Below, in pieces: positions 38,232 through 45,684 of a stretch of 64,000 bases of DNA. The stretch is from Armatimonadota bacterium. Lineage in GTDB: Bacteria > Armatimonadota > Zipacnadia > Zipacnadales > JABUFB01. Each line of letters starts with the position of its first letter. Positions within the stretch are counted from its first letter, which is position 1. Where the stretch lies: the NCBI GenBank assembly GCA_013314775.1, contig JABUFB010000009.1, positions 1 through 64,000 on the forward strand, given 5' to 3'. Position numbers and translations under genes: made by a program. Below the pieces are notes generated by a model. That model ran no database searches. It worked only from the letters and a program-made list of their open reading frames with translations, and was not told the DNA's origin.

Positions 38232-40415
38232 CTAACCGATCCCGGGCTCTGTCAGGTGCACATCGCGCCGTCTGAAATACTCAAAGGCCAGAAGCCCGGC
38301 AATGGTTCCTGCCCCCACAAGATGAAGGAACAGCCCCGCTAGCACAGTCCCGGGCCAGTAAGCGAGGAACACCCGGCCAGCGGCGCCCGAATCGAGCTTC
38401 AGAGCCTGAAACACGCCGCCTACCGAATGAACCGGGAGAGCCCTGCCATCCTGCCAGGCGCGCCACCCCGGATAGGCGGTGTTGGTGATGACTAGCCGTC
38501 TGCCCGGAGGCAGCGCAGGGGTTTCAGCCGCCAACGCACCGGGCTCCAGAGACGTGATCCGCACTCTTTCGGATGGCTGAGACATAGCCAGCCGCGTGAG
38601 CATCCGCGTGCCTCGGCGTTTGTCTTCCACCGGCAGGCGAGTGACGAAAGCCCTGGGAAGCGTGTCGGCCCGCGGCGTAATGCGCACCCCGTTCACCACA
38701 TCGTCTCCTGATGCCGAACTCGCTTCGGTCAGCACCCGGCGCACCCCCGCGAGCCGCAGCAGCGGCGACTGGGTGTTCTCCAGCAGAATCATGTTCCCAT
38801 TGGCTTCGGGCGAAGGCGTCGCGCCGTTCTCGATCAGGCCGGCCAGCGTCAGACTGGCGCGGGGGTAGAGCGAATCGTAGCCTTGAATGCTCTCCAGGCC
38901 CGGGTAAGCGGAGGCTGAGTTGGGGGGCATCAGCGCCCGGGGCCTTTGCAGGAGCGTCCACTGGTGGCGCGGGGTGACGGCGAGCAGCCTTTCCCCGGGC
39001 GCCGCTTCCTCCTGGAGCCTGTGGATCAGCGCAGTATCCGGGTACAGGCGATCCCCCGGGGCGCGGGGAATGGTCATCCAGCCCCACCCGGTGAGTTCAG
39101 CAGACAGTACGACAAGCACCGCCACGGCTGCAACCGGCGCAAATCTGGCCAGATCCGGTCGGCAATTGGTCAGCCGGGACTGTAACGCGTCCAGCCCCAG
39201 GGACGCGAGCACAGCAAGCCCGAAGGTATACAGGAACAGCAGCCTCACAAAGCCTCCCGCAAGACCCACGCCGGGCACCAGCCTGAAAACCAGCAGGGCA
39301 GGTGGTCCGGCCATGGCCGCCCATAGTACGAGGACCGCCATGAGAAAGAAGGCCCAACGCCACCATCGCCTGGACAACGCCAGCCCCATTACAGCCAGCA
39401 GCAGCGCACTGATGCCTGCAAAGCCGGCACGTTCGCCGTAGCTGAAAAGCGGGTAGTCACTGCGCGCTGGGTGCCCCAGGGCATCCGGGAACACAAAAGT
39501 GATCAGCTCTGCGGGCTGCAGCGCAAAACGTTTGTGGAACCCGAACAGACCGGGATCCGCCTGGGCCCCGCCGCGCGGGGAAAGCTGCGCGAGTTCGAGC
39601 CCCGGAAGCAGCTGCACCGAAGCAAGCAGCCCGGCGGTCAGCCCCGCGACCAGCAGCCACGAAAGCCCTCGTCCCTTGCCGTGCAGGAGAGCATGCAACC
39701 ATCGCGCTGCCGCGTAGACCAGTGTCGCCAGCAGAACATACGCCGCGATCTGAAGGTGCCCGGACAGGACGGCCATCCCGGCGCAGCCTCCGCACACTAC
39801 GGCGCCGGTTCTTGCAGAGCCTCGGCGCCTGCGTGAGATCATCTCAACACCCAGCAGGCACCCGGGCAGCCATGCAGCGGCATTGGTCATGGTGGGCAGG
39901 GGAACCAGGCCGATCATCGGCCCGCCGAGGGCGTATGTCATGCCCCCAAAGGTAGCGCTCACGGCGTTGATGCCCAAGATTCGCAGGAAGGCGAAGGTGA
40001 GCAGCGCAGCGAGTATGTGGTGGAGCAGCGCGGAGAGAACCAGGCACACGCGGGAAGGGATCATCGCGTAGAGCCAGTTGGGCGGATAGAAGATCGCAGA
40101 CTGACCGTTGCCGGCGAAGGGGTAGCCGCAGAACTGCTGCTCGTTCCATAGGGGGATGCGACCGGCAGCCAGTTCGCGCCCGAGTTTCGCGCGCCACGGG
40201 TAGAACTGCGCAACTCCATCCCACCACCAGGCTTGCCACTGCACGGGTTTCTCAATCGGCGGGTACTCATCCGCCCAGGGCAGCATCCATGTCTGCTGGT
40301 CGGCAGGCACCGGCACTTTGCCCTGCAGGTACCACGGCGCCCAGAACCCGGCGATCACCAGGATCAGAAATGCAGGCGCAAGAACCGCGGGCTTGCACCA
40401 CATCGGTGCGCTCAT
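38232..40415 (-). CDS. YfhO-like membrane protein, copy 2
   Basis: 727 residues, about twelve membrane helices. Shares with copy 1 the blocks VAQFYPWRAKLGRELAAGRI, PLWNEQQFCGYPFAGNGQSA and IFYPPNWLY, and a C-terminal LVITNTAYPGWRAWQDGRAL. First gene of the glycan transcript: a terminator lies just upstream at 40445..40467. Probably a GT-C-fold surface glycosyltransferase; the two copies differ enough in sequence to act on different acceptors or sugars. Confidence 0.85.
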   Translation of the reverse strand: MSAPMWCKPAVLAPAFLILVIAGFWAPWYLQGKVPVPADQQTWMLPWADEYPPIEKPVQWQAWWWDGVAQFYPWRAKLGRELAAGRIPLWNEQQFCGYPFAGNGQSAIFYPPNWLYAMIPSRVCLVLSALLHHILAALLTFAFLRILGINAVSATFGGMTYALGGPMIGLVPLPTMTNAAAWLPGCLLGVEMISRRRRGSARTGAVVCGGCAGMAVLSGHLQIAAYVLLATLVYAAARWLHALLHGKGRGLSWLLVAGLTAGLLASVQLLPGLELAQLSPRGGAQADPGLFGFHKRFALQPAELITFVFPDALGHPARSDYPLFSYGERAGFAGISALLLAVMGLALSRRWWRWAFFLMAVLVLWAAMAGPPALLVFRLVPGVGLAGGFVRLLFLYTFGLAVLASLGLDALQSRLTNCRPDLARFAPVAAVAVLVVLSAELTGWGWMTIPRAPGDRLYPDTALIHRLQEEAAPGERLLAVTPRHQWTLLQRPRALMPPNSASAYPGLESIQGYDSLYPRASLTLAGLIENGATPSPEANGNMILLENTQSPLLRLAGVRRVLTEASSASGDDVVNGVRITPRADTLPRAFVTRLPVEDKRRGTRMLTRLAMSQPSERVRITSLEPGALAAETPALPPGRRLVITNTAYPGWRAWQDGRALPVHSVGGVFQALKLDSGAAGRVFLAYWPGTVLAGLFLHLVGAGTIAGLLAFEYFRRRDVHLTEPGIG

Positions 40416-40444
40416 GCGGGCAGTCTGACCCTCCTGCAGACAGC

Positions 40445-40467
40445 AAAAAAGCCGGCATCCGCCAGCT
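40445..40467 (-). terminator. Rho-independent terminator after the DMT gene
   Basis: On the minus strand stem AGCTGGC-GGAT-GCCGGCT (one G-T wobble) followed by a T6 run. It lies between the DMT transporter stop (40507) and the YfhO-like start (40415) and marks the upstream border of the glycan transcript. Confidence 0.65.
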
Positions 40468-40506
40468 TCATTGTACTGTGTCCGGAATGTGCTGGGAACC
40501 GGGAGA

Positions 40507-40965
40507 TCAGTGGTTCCCCGTGCCTGCGTCTGACATAGCCGAAGGGGCAGGGGCGGACTTCGCGCTCTCTGCGCCTCCGTTTTCGGAACTGAAGGCCAGC
40601 ATCACGACCCCGGCGAGGATGACCGCAATCGCGGCGATGCGAAGCGGAGGGATCTCCTCATGGAACAGCTTCCACGATGCTGCAACCACGAGAACGTAGC
40701 TGAGGGCCACCATCGGGTAAGCCAGGCTCAGCGGGAGATGCTTGATGGCCACCAGGTAGACCAGCGAACTCAGGCCGTAGCAGACGAACCCCGCGAAGAC
40801 ACGGGTGTTGGTGAAGATGGACGCGATGATTGCGCTCACGGCGGCATCTGCCGGAAGTTGCTTCAGCCCGGCCTTGAGCATGATCTGCCCGGCTGCACCA
40901 AGGCCGATGGCGACGATGAGGATAATGAAGAATGGCAGCATGGTGGTCAGCGATCCCGGCTTCAT
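40507..40965 (-). CDS. Half-size DMT/EamA-type transporter
   Basis: 151 residues starting at MKPGSLTTMLPFFI (40965; AAGGTG 7 nt upstream). The frame is open 54 codons more but without coding character. Four membrane helices with FIILIVAIGLGAAGQIMLKA and SLVYLVAIKHLPLSLAYPMV, a typical EmrE/ArnE/EamA half unit, which works as a dimer. The soluble C-terminal tail of about 30 residues is Ser/Ala-rich. Related small proteins flip undecaprenyl-linked sugars or export amines; being next to the glycan block makes a lipid-sugar role possible, but a terminator separates them. Confidence 0.8.
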   Translation of the reverse strand: MKPGSLTTMLPFFIILIVAIGLGAAGQIMLKAGLKQLPADAAVSAIIASIFTNTRVFAGFVCYGLSSLVYLVAIKHLPLSLAYPMVALSYVLVVAASWKLFHEEIPPLRIAAIAVILAGVVMLAFSSENGGAESAKSAPAPSAMSDAGTGNH

Positions 40966-41053
40966 TGGCACACCTTCGCGCAGACAACACAACCCGGGTC
41001 CGGCGGACCGAATGCCACCGGACCCGGTATCAGACGCTTCTGTGCACAGCACT

Positions 41054-41686
41054 CTAGCCCAGCAGTTCTCTGACCTTGTCCACGGCGGACGCCGCATCCG
41101 GGGCGTACCCGTCCGCGCCGATCTCATCCGCGTAGTTCTGAGTCACGGGCGCGCCACCGATGACGACCTTGACCTGGTCGCGCACACCGGCCTCCTTCAG
41201 CGCATCAATGGTGTCCTTCATCGCGGGCATCGTCGTGGTCAGGAGTGCAGACAGCGCGACCACGTCCGCGCCCCCGCTCTTGACGGCATCCACGAACTTC
41301 TCGGCTGGAACGTCGACCTCGAGGTCCAGCACTTCGTAGCCGCCACCCTCGAGCATCATAGCCACGAGGTTCTTGCCGATGTCGTGCAGGTCGCCCTTGA
41401 CCGTGCCGATGGCAACCTTTCCTCGGGGCTGAACTCCACTTTCGGCCAGCAGGGGCTTGATGATGTCCATCCCCGCGTGCATGGCGCGCGCGGCGATCAG
41501 GACCTCCGGCACGTAGAACTCGTTGTTCTTGAACTTCTCACCAACGACGGACATTCCTGCGATGAGACCGTCATTGATGATGTCAGCCGGGGATACGCCT
41601 TCGTCCACGGCCGCTTGCGTCAACTTCGCGACATCATCGCGCTTGCCCGCGATGACACTGTCCGCCAAGGCCTGCAGGTCCGCCAT
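41054..41686 (-). CDS. Corrinoid protein (MtaC/MtbC-like, methyltransferase partner)
   Basis: 210 residues starting at MADLQALADSVIAGKRDDVA (41686). N-terminal helical cap (NDGLIAGMSVVGEKFKNNEF) and C-terminal B12-binding Rossmann domain with the lower-ligand motif GTVKGDLHDIGKNLV (DxHxxG), SALLTTTM and VKVVIGGAPVTQNYADEIGA. It carries the methyl group between a substrate-specific methyltransferase and an acceptor such as tetrahydrofolate or CoM. The RACo-type activator is directly upstream; no substrate methyltransferase of the MttB/MtaB type is adjacent, so the substrate is unknown. Confidence 0.92.
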   Translation of the reverse strand: MADLQALADSVIAGKRDDVAKLTQAAVDEGVSPADIINDGLIAGMSVVGEKFKNNEFYVPEVLIAARAMHAGMDIIKPLLAESGVQPRGKVAIGTVKGDLHDIGKNLVAMMLEGGGYEVLDLEVDVPAEKFVDAVKSGGADVVALSALLTTTMPAMKDTIDALKEAGVRDQVKVVIGGAPVTQNYADEIGADGYAPDAASAVDKVRELLG

Positions 41687-41727
41687 TGAACGTGTCCTCC
41701 TGTCTCCATTCGGAACCATCCGTGGGT

Positions 41728-41757
41728 CCGCATAGTGTAGCCGAAAGGCCTATGCGG
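41728..41757 (-). promoter_or_regulatory. Intra-operon hairpin between RACo and corrinoid protein
   Basis: Perfect 8-bp inverted repeat CCGCATAG / CTATGCGG with a 14-nt centre that itself can form GCC-TTTC-GGC on the minus strand. No T-run follows. It may stabilise the corrinoid-protein mRNA or reduce read-through from the activator gene. Confidence 0.4.
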
Positions 41758-41765
41758 TGCAACAC

Positions 41766-43601
41766 CTAAGGAAACATCATCGTTTCCATAAAGGCCATCT
41801 GGAACTCGGGCCGGCGCGAGAGCTCAATGTGCTCAGCCGAAGCGGCAATCTCCACCGACGTTCTGCGCTCTTCCTTCGAGATCAGGGCAAGCAGCGCACC
41901 GGCGCCCGCAGCGTTCCCGACCCCTTTGATCCGCTCCAGAGGAACAGGCGGAAGCATCCCCATGCGCAGGGCGCTCGCCGGGTCGATATAGTTCCCGAAC
42001 GCGCCGGCGAGCAGGATCTCGTCGAGATCGTCAGCGGAAAGGTCCGAAAACTGCAGAAGTAATTCGATGGCGGCACGAACAGCACCTTTCGCCAGTTGCA
42101 GTTCACGCACATCCCGCTGCGAAAGATAGATCGGACGCGCGGCATCCAGAGCGCTCAGCAGGAAACGACGTTCGTTACCGTCGCCCACAATACGCGCCTG
42201 AGCGGCCGCCGACATGTTCTCCGGAAGCGAACCGTTCACGAATCGCCCGCCCTGATCCACCACGCCCAGTTCCAGCGCCACCGCCAAGGCGTCGAAAAGC
42301 CCCGATCCGCAGATCCCCACGGGCTCTTGGCCGTCGATTGTCTGAATCGAGATGTCGTCGCCGTCGATTGAGACATGCTCAATTGCGCCGGGCGCGGCGC
42401 GCATGCCGTGCTCGATCTGTGCTCCTTCGAAGGCAGGACCAGCCGCGCAGGAGGTCACCAGCAGCTTTTTCCCGGTCCACAGTGCCACTTCGCCGTTGGT
42501 GCCAATGTCTACCGCAAGCACAGGACGCGGGCGCTCGATCATGTCGGTGGCCAGGATTACCCCTACAGTATCAGCGCCCACGAAACCGGCGATTACAGGG
42601 AGACAGAACACGTTGCCGCGCGGGTTCATTCTCAGCCCCGCGTCAGCCGGCCGCAACTCCTGGGGCCGCGAGCTTACAGGGATGTAAGGCGCCTGGGCGA
42701 CGTAGCGCGGGTCCAGCCCCATGAAGAAGTGGTTCATGGCCGTATTCCCGACCACCGTCACCTCGTAGATCTCTTCGTGTCGGCAGTCGCAATTTGCCAG
42801 CGCCTTGTCAATGACGTCATTGACCGTGCCCACAACCAGCTCCCGAAGCTCCTCCAACCCTCCCTCGTGGCTGTTGGAGTATTCAATACGGGAGATAACG
42901 TCCGCGCCATGACGACCCTGTTCATTGTAAGCCGCAGCCGCCGAGAGCTGCCTGCCGGTGAGCAAGTCTACCACATAGGCGACAACGGTGGTGGACCCGA
43001 TGTCCACTGCTACCCCCAGGGTGCGGGGCGGCTCGAGACCTGGGTGAACGTCCACGAGGCGTGAACCGACGATGGAGGCGACTACCTGGAAATGATCCGC
43101 CCGTAACGCTTCCGGCAGGCGCTGCAGAGCGGGTGGACAGGCATAGAGGCGCGGCACCAGCGGCTCAAGTGCGGTTGCGAGTCGGTCGAAGTCGCTGCGC
43201 TGGTCTTCGAGCGCCGGCGGATCGAGCTTCACCGGAATCTGCCGCACATTGGGCTCGAGCGCCACAGGCCGGACCAGTTCGCCATCGAGGGACTTGGTGC
43301 CGATGACGCGCGCAGTGGCAGGGACCAGAACGACTGCATCTCCCAGAACCCGCGTCTGGCAGGCGAGGCGCACGCCCTGAGCGAGCTCGGTTTCATCCAG
43401 CGCGCGTCTCTCAGCGTCAGTGGGTTCCGAGACGTTACCCTCAATGACCGTGAACTTGCACTTGCCGCAGGTTCCCCGCCCCGCGCATGGCAGGTGTAGG
43501 TCGATATCGGCCGCGTGGGTGATGTCGGACACCAACGTGCCGGCGACTGCGCGGACCTGCAGGCCGTCCGGTTGGATGAGTACGGCAATCTGTTCAGCCA
43601 A
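41766..43601 (-). CDS. RACo-type ASKHA ATPase, reductive activator of corrinoid proteins
   Basis: 611 residues from a TTG at 43601 (GAGG 8 nt upstream); the frame is open 22 codons more. N-terminal [2Fe-2S] plant-type ferredoxin domain with LPCAGRGTCGKCKFTVIEG and LACQTRVLG (CX5CX2C...C), a linker, and a C-terminal ASKHA ATPase domain with phosphate motifs GVAVDIGSTTVVAYVVDLLT and VLAVDIGTNGEVALWTGKKL. RACo proteins use ATP to reduce accidentally oxidised Co(II) corrinoid back to Co(I). The corrinoid protein is the next gene downstream. Confidence 0.93.
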   Translation of the reverse strand: MAEQIAVLIQPDGLQVRAVAGTLVSDITHAADIDLHLPCAGRGTCGKCKFTVIEGNVSEPTDAERRALDETELAQGVRLACQTRVLGDAVVLVPATARVIGTKSLDGELVRPVALEPNVRQIPVKLDPPALEDQRSDFDRLATALEPLVPRLYACPPALQRLPEALRADHFQVVASIVGSRLVDVHPGLEPPRTLGVAVDIGSTTVVAYVVDLLTGRQLSAAAAYNEQGRHGADVISRIEYSNSHEGGLEELRELVVGTVNDVIDKALANCDCRHEEIYEVTVVGNTAMNHFFMGLDPRYVAQAPYIPVSSRPQELRPADAGLRMNPRGNVFCLPVIAGFVGADTVGVILATDMIERPRPVLAVDIGTNGEVALWTGKKLLVTSCAAGPAFEGAQIEHGMRAAPGAIEHVSIDGDDISIQTIDGQEPVGICGSGLFDALAVALELGVVDQGGRFVNGSLPENMSAAAQARIVGDGNERRFLLSALDAARPIYLSQRDVRELQLAKGAVRAAIELLLQFSDLSADDLDEILLAGAFGNYIDPASALRMGMLPPVPLERIKGVGNAAGAGALLALISKEERRTSVEIAASAEHIELSRRPEFQMAFMETMMFP

Positions 43602-43725
43602 TGGTCTGCCCTCAGCACTTAGCCCGGGGCGATATGGTGTTTCGCGCTCCCGGGCCCGTACTCTCAAATGCCGCTACCGGCCTGGCCCCCCGGGGTGTTC
43701 GGGGGAATGCCGGCAGACAGAGGTG

Positions 43726-44085
43726 TTAGTAGTAGCTCAGGCTCTTCTTTGCTTCGCCTGCTTCACGGGACGACGGTGCGACCTCGACCACTCTTTCGAG
43801 ATACGGGCGCGCTTCATCGAACTCGCCCATCATTTCCAGGAACTTTGCCAGATCCAGGAGGAACCTGGGATTGTCGGGCTCCAGTTCGCAGGCTGTACGA
43901 AATGCCTCGGGGGCACCGTCAAAGTCACCGGAGTTCATGAGAACGTGCCCCATGGACCAGTGGCAACAGGCTTCATTGGGACAGGCCTGCGCCACTTCTT
44001 CAAGCAGTGACTTGGCTGTGGCGTAGTCTCCGTTCAGACGCGCCTGCTCGGCCTGCTCATAAAGCCGCTGGATAGCCTCTTCCAT
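43726..44085 (-). CDS. Small TPR-repeat protein
   Basis: 119 residues, no signal peptide. About three tetratricopeptide-like repeats: IQRLYEQAEQARLNGDYATA, NEACCHWSMGHVLMNSGDFD, and PRFLLDLAKFLEMMGEFDEA. Cytoplasmic protein-interaction scaffold; partner unknown. It lies between fmt and the RACo gene on the same strand, with a 53-nt gap from fmt, so it may be co-transcribed with either. Confidence 0.8.
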   Translation of the reverse strand: MEEAIQRLYEQAEQARLNGDYATAKSLLEEVAQACPNEACCHWSMGHVLMNSGDFDGAPEAFRTACELEPDNPRFLLDLAKFLEMMGEFDEARPYLERVVEVAPSSREAGEAKKSLSYY

Positions 44086-44138
44086 GAACTGCGACTCTTT
44101 ACTCCAAGGGTGGTCGCTCTACGTGTTTGCTCAATAAG

Positions 44139-45077
44139 TTAACCGAATTGGGCGCGAATTTCAAGCCGTGCTCCGTTCAGCCATTCGGCCGCTGACATAC
44201 TCGCCCTCCCCGCGCCCTGCACCTGGGTGACAACCAGAGCCCCCCTCCCGCATGCCACGGTGAAGCTCTCGCCGGGCTTTATTTCCACAACGGACCCGGG
44301 AATACCTTCAAGCCCTTCCTGGCTTTCCACGGGTTTCGCCTTCAGGATTCTCAAGAGTCGGCCACGGTAGCTCGTGTAGGCGCTCGGCCAAGGATAGTAT
44401 GCCCTCACCTCGCGCTCAATCTGTTCAGCCGGCTCGCGCCAGTCGATGAGACCATCCGCCTTTCGGATGCAGGGCGCCCACGTTGCCTGGCTCTCATCCT
44501 GCGGCACAGAAGGCGCGTTTCCGCTTTCGATCAAGTCCAGCGCATCATCCAGCGCTGCAAGACCGATCTCAGTCAGGCGGCTCATCAGAGACGCCGATGT
44601 GTCGTCCGGATGGATGGCGGTCCTGCGCTGCACAATGATGTTTCCCGCATCAAGCTCCTGCACGAGTTCCTGCACCGTTACCCCGGTTTCGGACAGTCCC
44701 TGCAAGATCGCATGCTGCACCGGCGCGGCGCCCCGAAGTTTCGGCAGCAGCGAGTAATGAACATTGATGAACCGCAGCGGGTCACGGTCATCCGGGAAGT
44801 CGCACGGAATGATCTGCCCGAATGCCACGACGACGCAGAGATCGGGTCGCGCGTCGCGCAGCTTCTCGCAAGCCTCGCCGCACGCCCCGCGTTCGGGCTG
44901 CAACACGGGCAGGCCGAGTTCTTCGGCCACTTTCTTCACCGCCGGTGGCTCGAGCGCGCCGCTTCTTCCACGTGGCCGGTCGCATTGGGTGACCACCGCC
45001 ACGATGTCATGCTTCGGAGCCAGATGCTCCAGGTACCTCGCCGCCGTCGCGGGTGTCCCGAAGAACGCCAACCTCAT
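44139..45077 (-). CDS. fmt: Methionyl-tRNA formyltransferase
   Basis: 312 residues, usual size. Formylates initiator Met-tRNA. N-terminal Rossmann domain MRLAFFGTPATAARYLEHLA, formyl-folate site FINVHYSLLPKLRGAAPVQH with the catalytic Asn/His/Asp set (N and H here, and ELDAGNIIVQRRTAI), and the C-terminal OB-fold domain AYYPWPSAYTSYRGRLLRIL. The start overlaps the def stop by ATGA; def and fmt are coupled as in most bacteria. Confidence 0.96.
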   Translation of the reverse strand: MRLAFFGTPATAARYLEHLAPKHDIVAVVTQCDRPRGRSGALEPPAVKKVAEELGLPVLQPERGACGEACEKLRDARPDLCVVVAFGQIIPCDFPDDRDPLRFINVHYSLLPKLRGAAPVQHAILQGLSETGVTVQELVQELDAGNIIVQRRTAIHPDDTSASLMSRLTEIGLAALDDALDLIESGNAPSVPQDESQATWAPCIRKADGLIDWREPAEQIEREVRAYYPWPSAYTSYRGRLLRILKAKPVESQEGLEGIPGSVVEIKPGESFTVACGRGALVVTQVQGAGRASMSAAEWLNGARLEIRAQFG

Positions 45078-45667
45078 CGTCCACCACTCCTGTTCCTGCG
45101 CATACGCTCGAAGCGCTCCTTGGCCTCCTCCCAGGTGGTCTCGTCGAAACGGTACCCATGCTCGGCGCTTTCGTCAGGGACCATCCACCTCAGCGTACCC
45201 TCTTCCGCGCGGTCCACGAAAAGTACGCCGTTGAGGTGGTCAATCTCATGCTGGATAGCACGGGCCATTAGCCCTTCGGCCTCGATCCGCAGATCCGCCC
45301 CGTCCAGGCCCACGGCCTCAGCGATCACCCGGGCGCTGCGGCGGACCACGGCGTGGAGTGTGGGCAGGCTCAGGCAGCCCTCCATACCCTCCTGTTCGCC
45401 TTCGCGTTCCACGATGCGGGGGTTGAGCAGGCAGACGATCTCCGCATCCTCGTCCTCCTCTGTCTCCGCATCTTCATCAATCCACTGCAGACAGACCGCG
45501 CGCAGGGACTCGCCCACCTGGGGTGCCGCAAGTCCTACGCCCCGGGCCTCGATCATGGTGGGAACCATGTCGTCGAAAAGCTGCAGGATCTCATCGGTTA
45601 TCGCATGAACCGGTTTTGCCTTCTTGCGCAGCACCGGATCTCCACAGAACAGAATCTCGCGTTTCAT
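45074..45667 (-). CDS. def: Peptide deformylase
   Basis: 197 residues, slightly long. Removes formyl from nascent N-terminal Met. The three motifs are intact: motif 1 GVGLAAPQVG, motif 2 MEGCLSLP with the metal Cys, and motif 3 IQHEIDHLNGVLF with two metal His and the catalytic Glu. An acidic insertion (EDAETEEDEDAEI) lies between motifs 1 and 2. Eighteen nt separate it from priA upstream; it overlaps fmt downstream. A def-fmt pair after priA is the Firmicutes order. Confidence 0.96.
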   Translation of the reverse strand: MKREILFCGDPVLRKKAKPVHAITDEILQLFDDMVPTMIEARGVGLAAPQVGESLRAVCLQWIDEDAETEEDEDAEIVCLLNPRIVEREGEQEGMEGCLSLPTLHAVVRRSARVIAEAVGLDGADLRIEAEGLMARAIQHEIDHLNGVLFVDRAEEGTLRWMVPDESAEHGYRFDETTWEEAKERFERMRRNRSGGR

Positions 45668-45684
45668 AGCACTCTTTTCTCATG

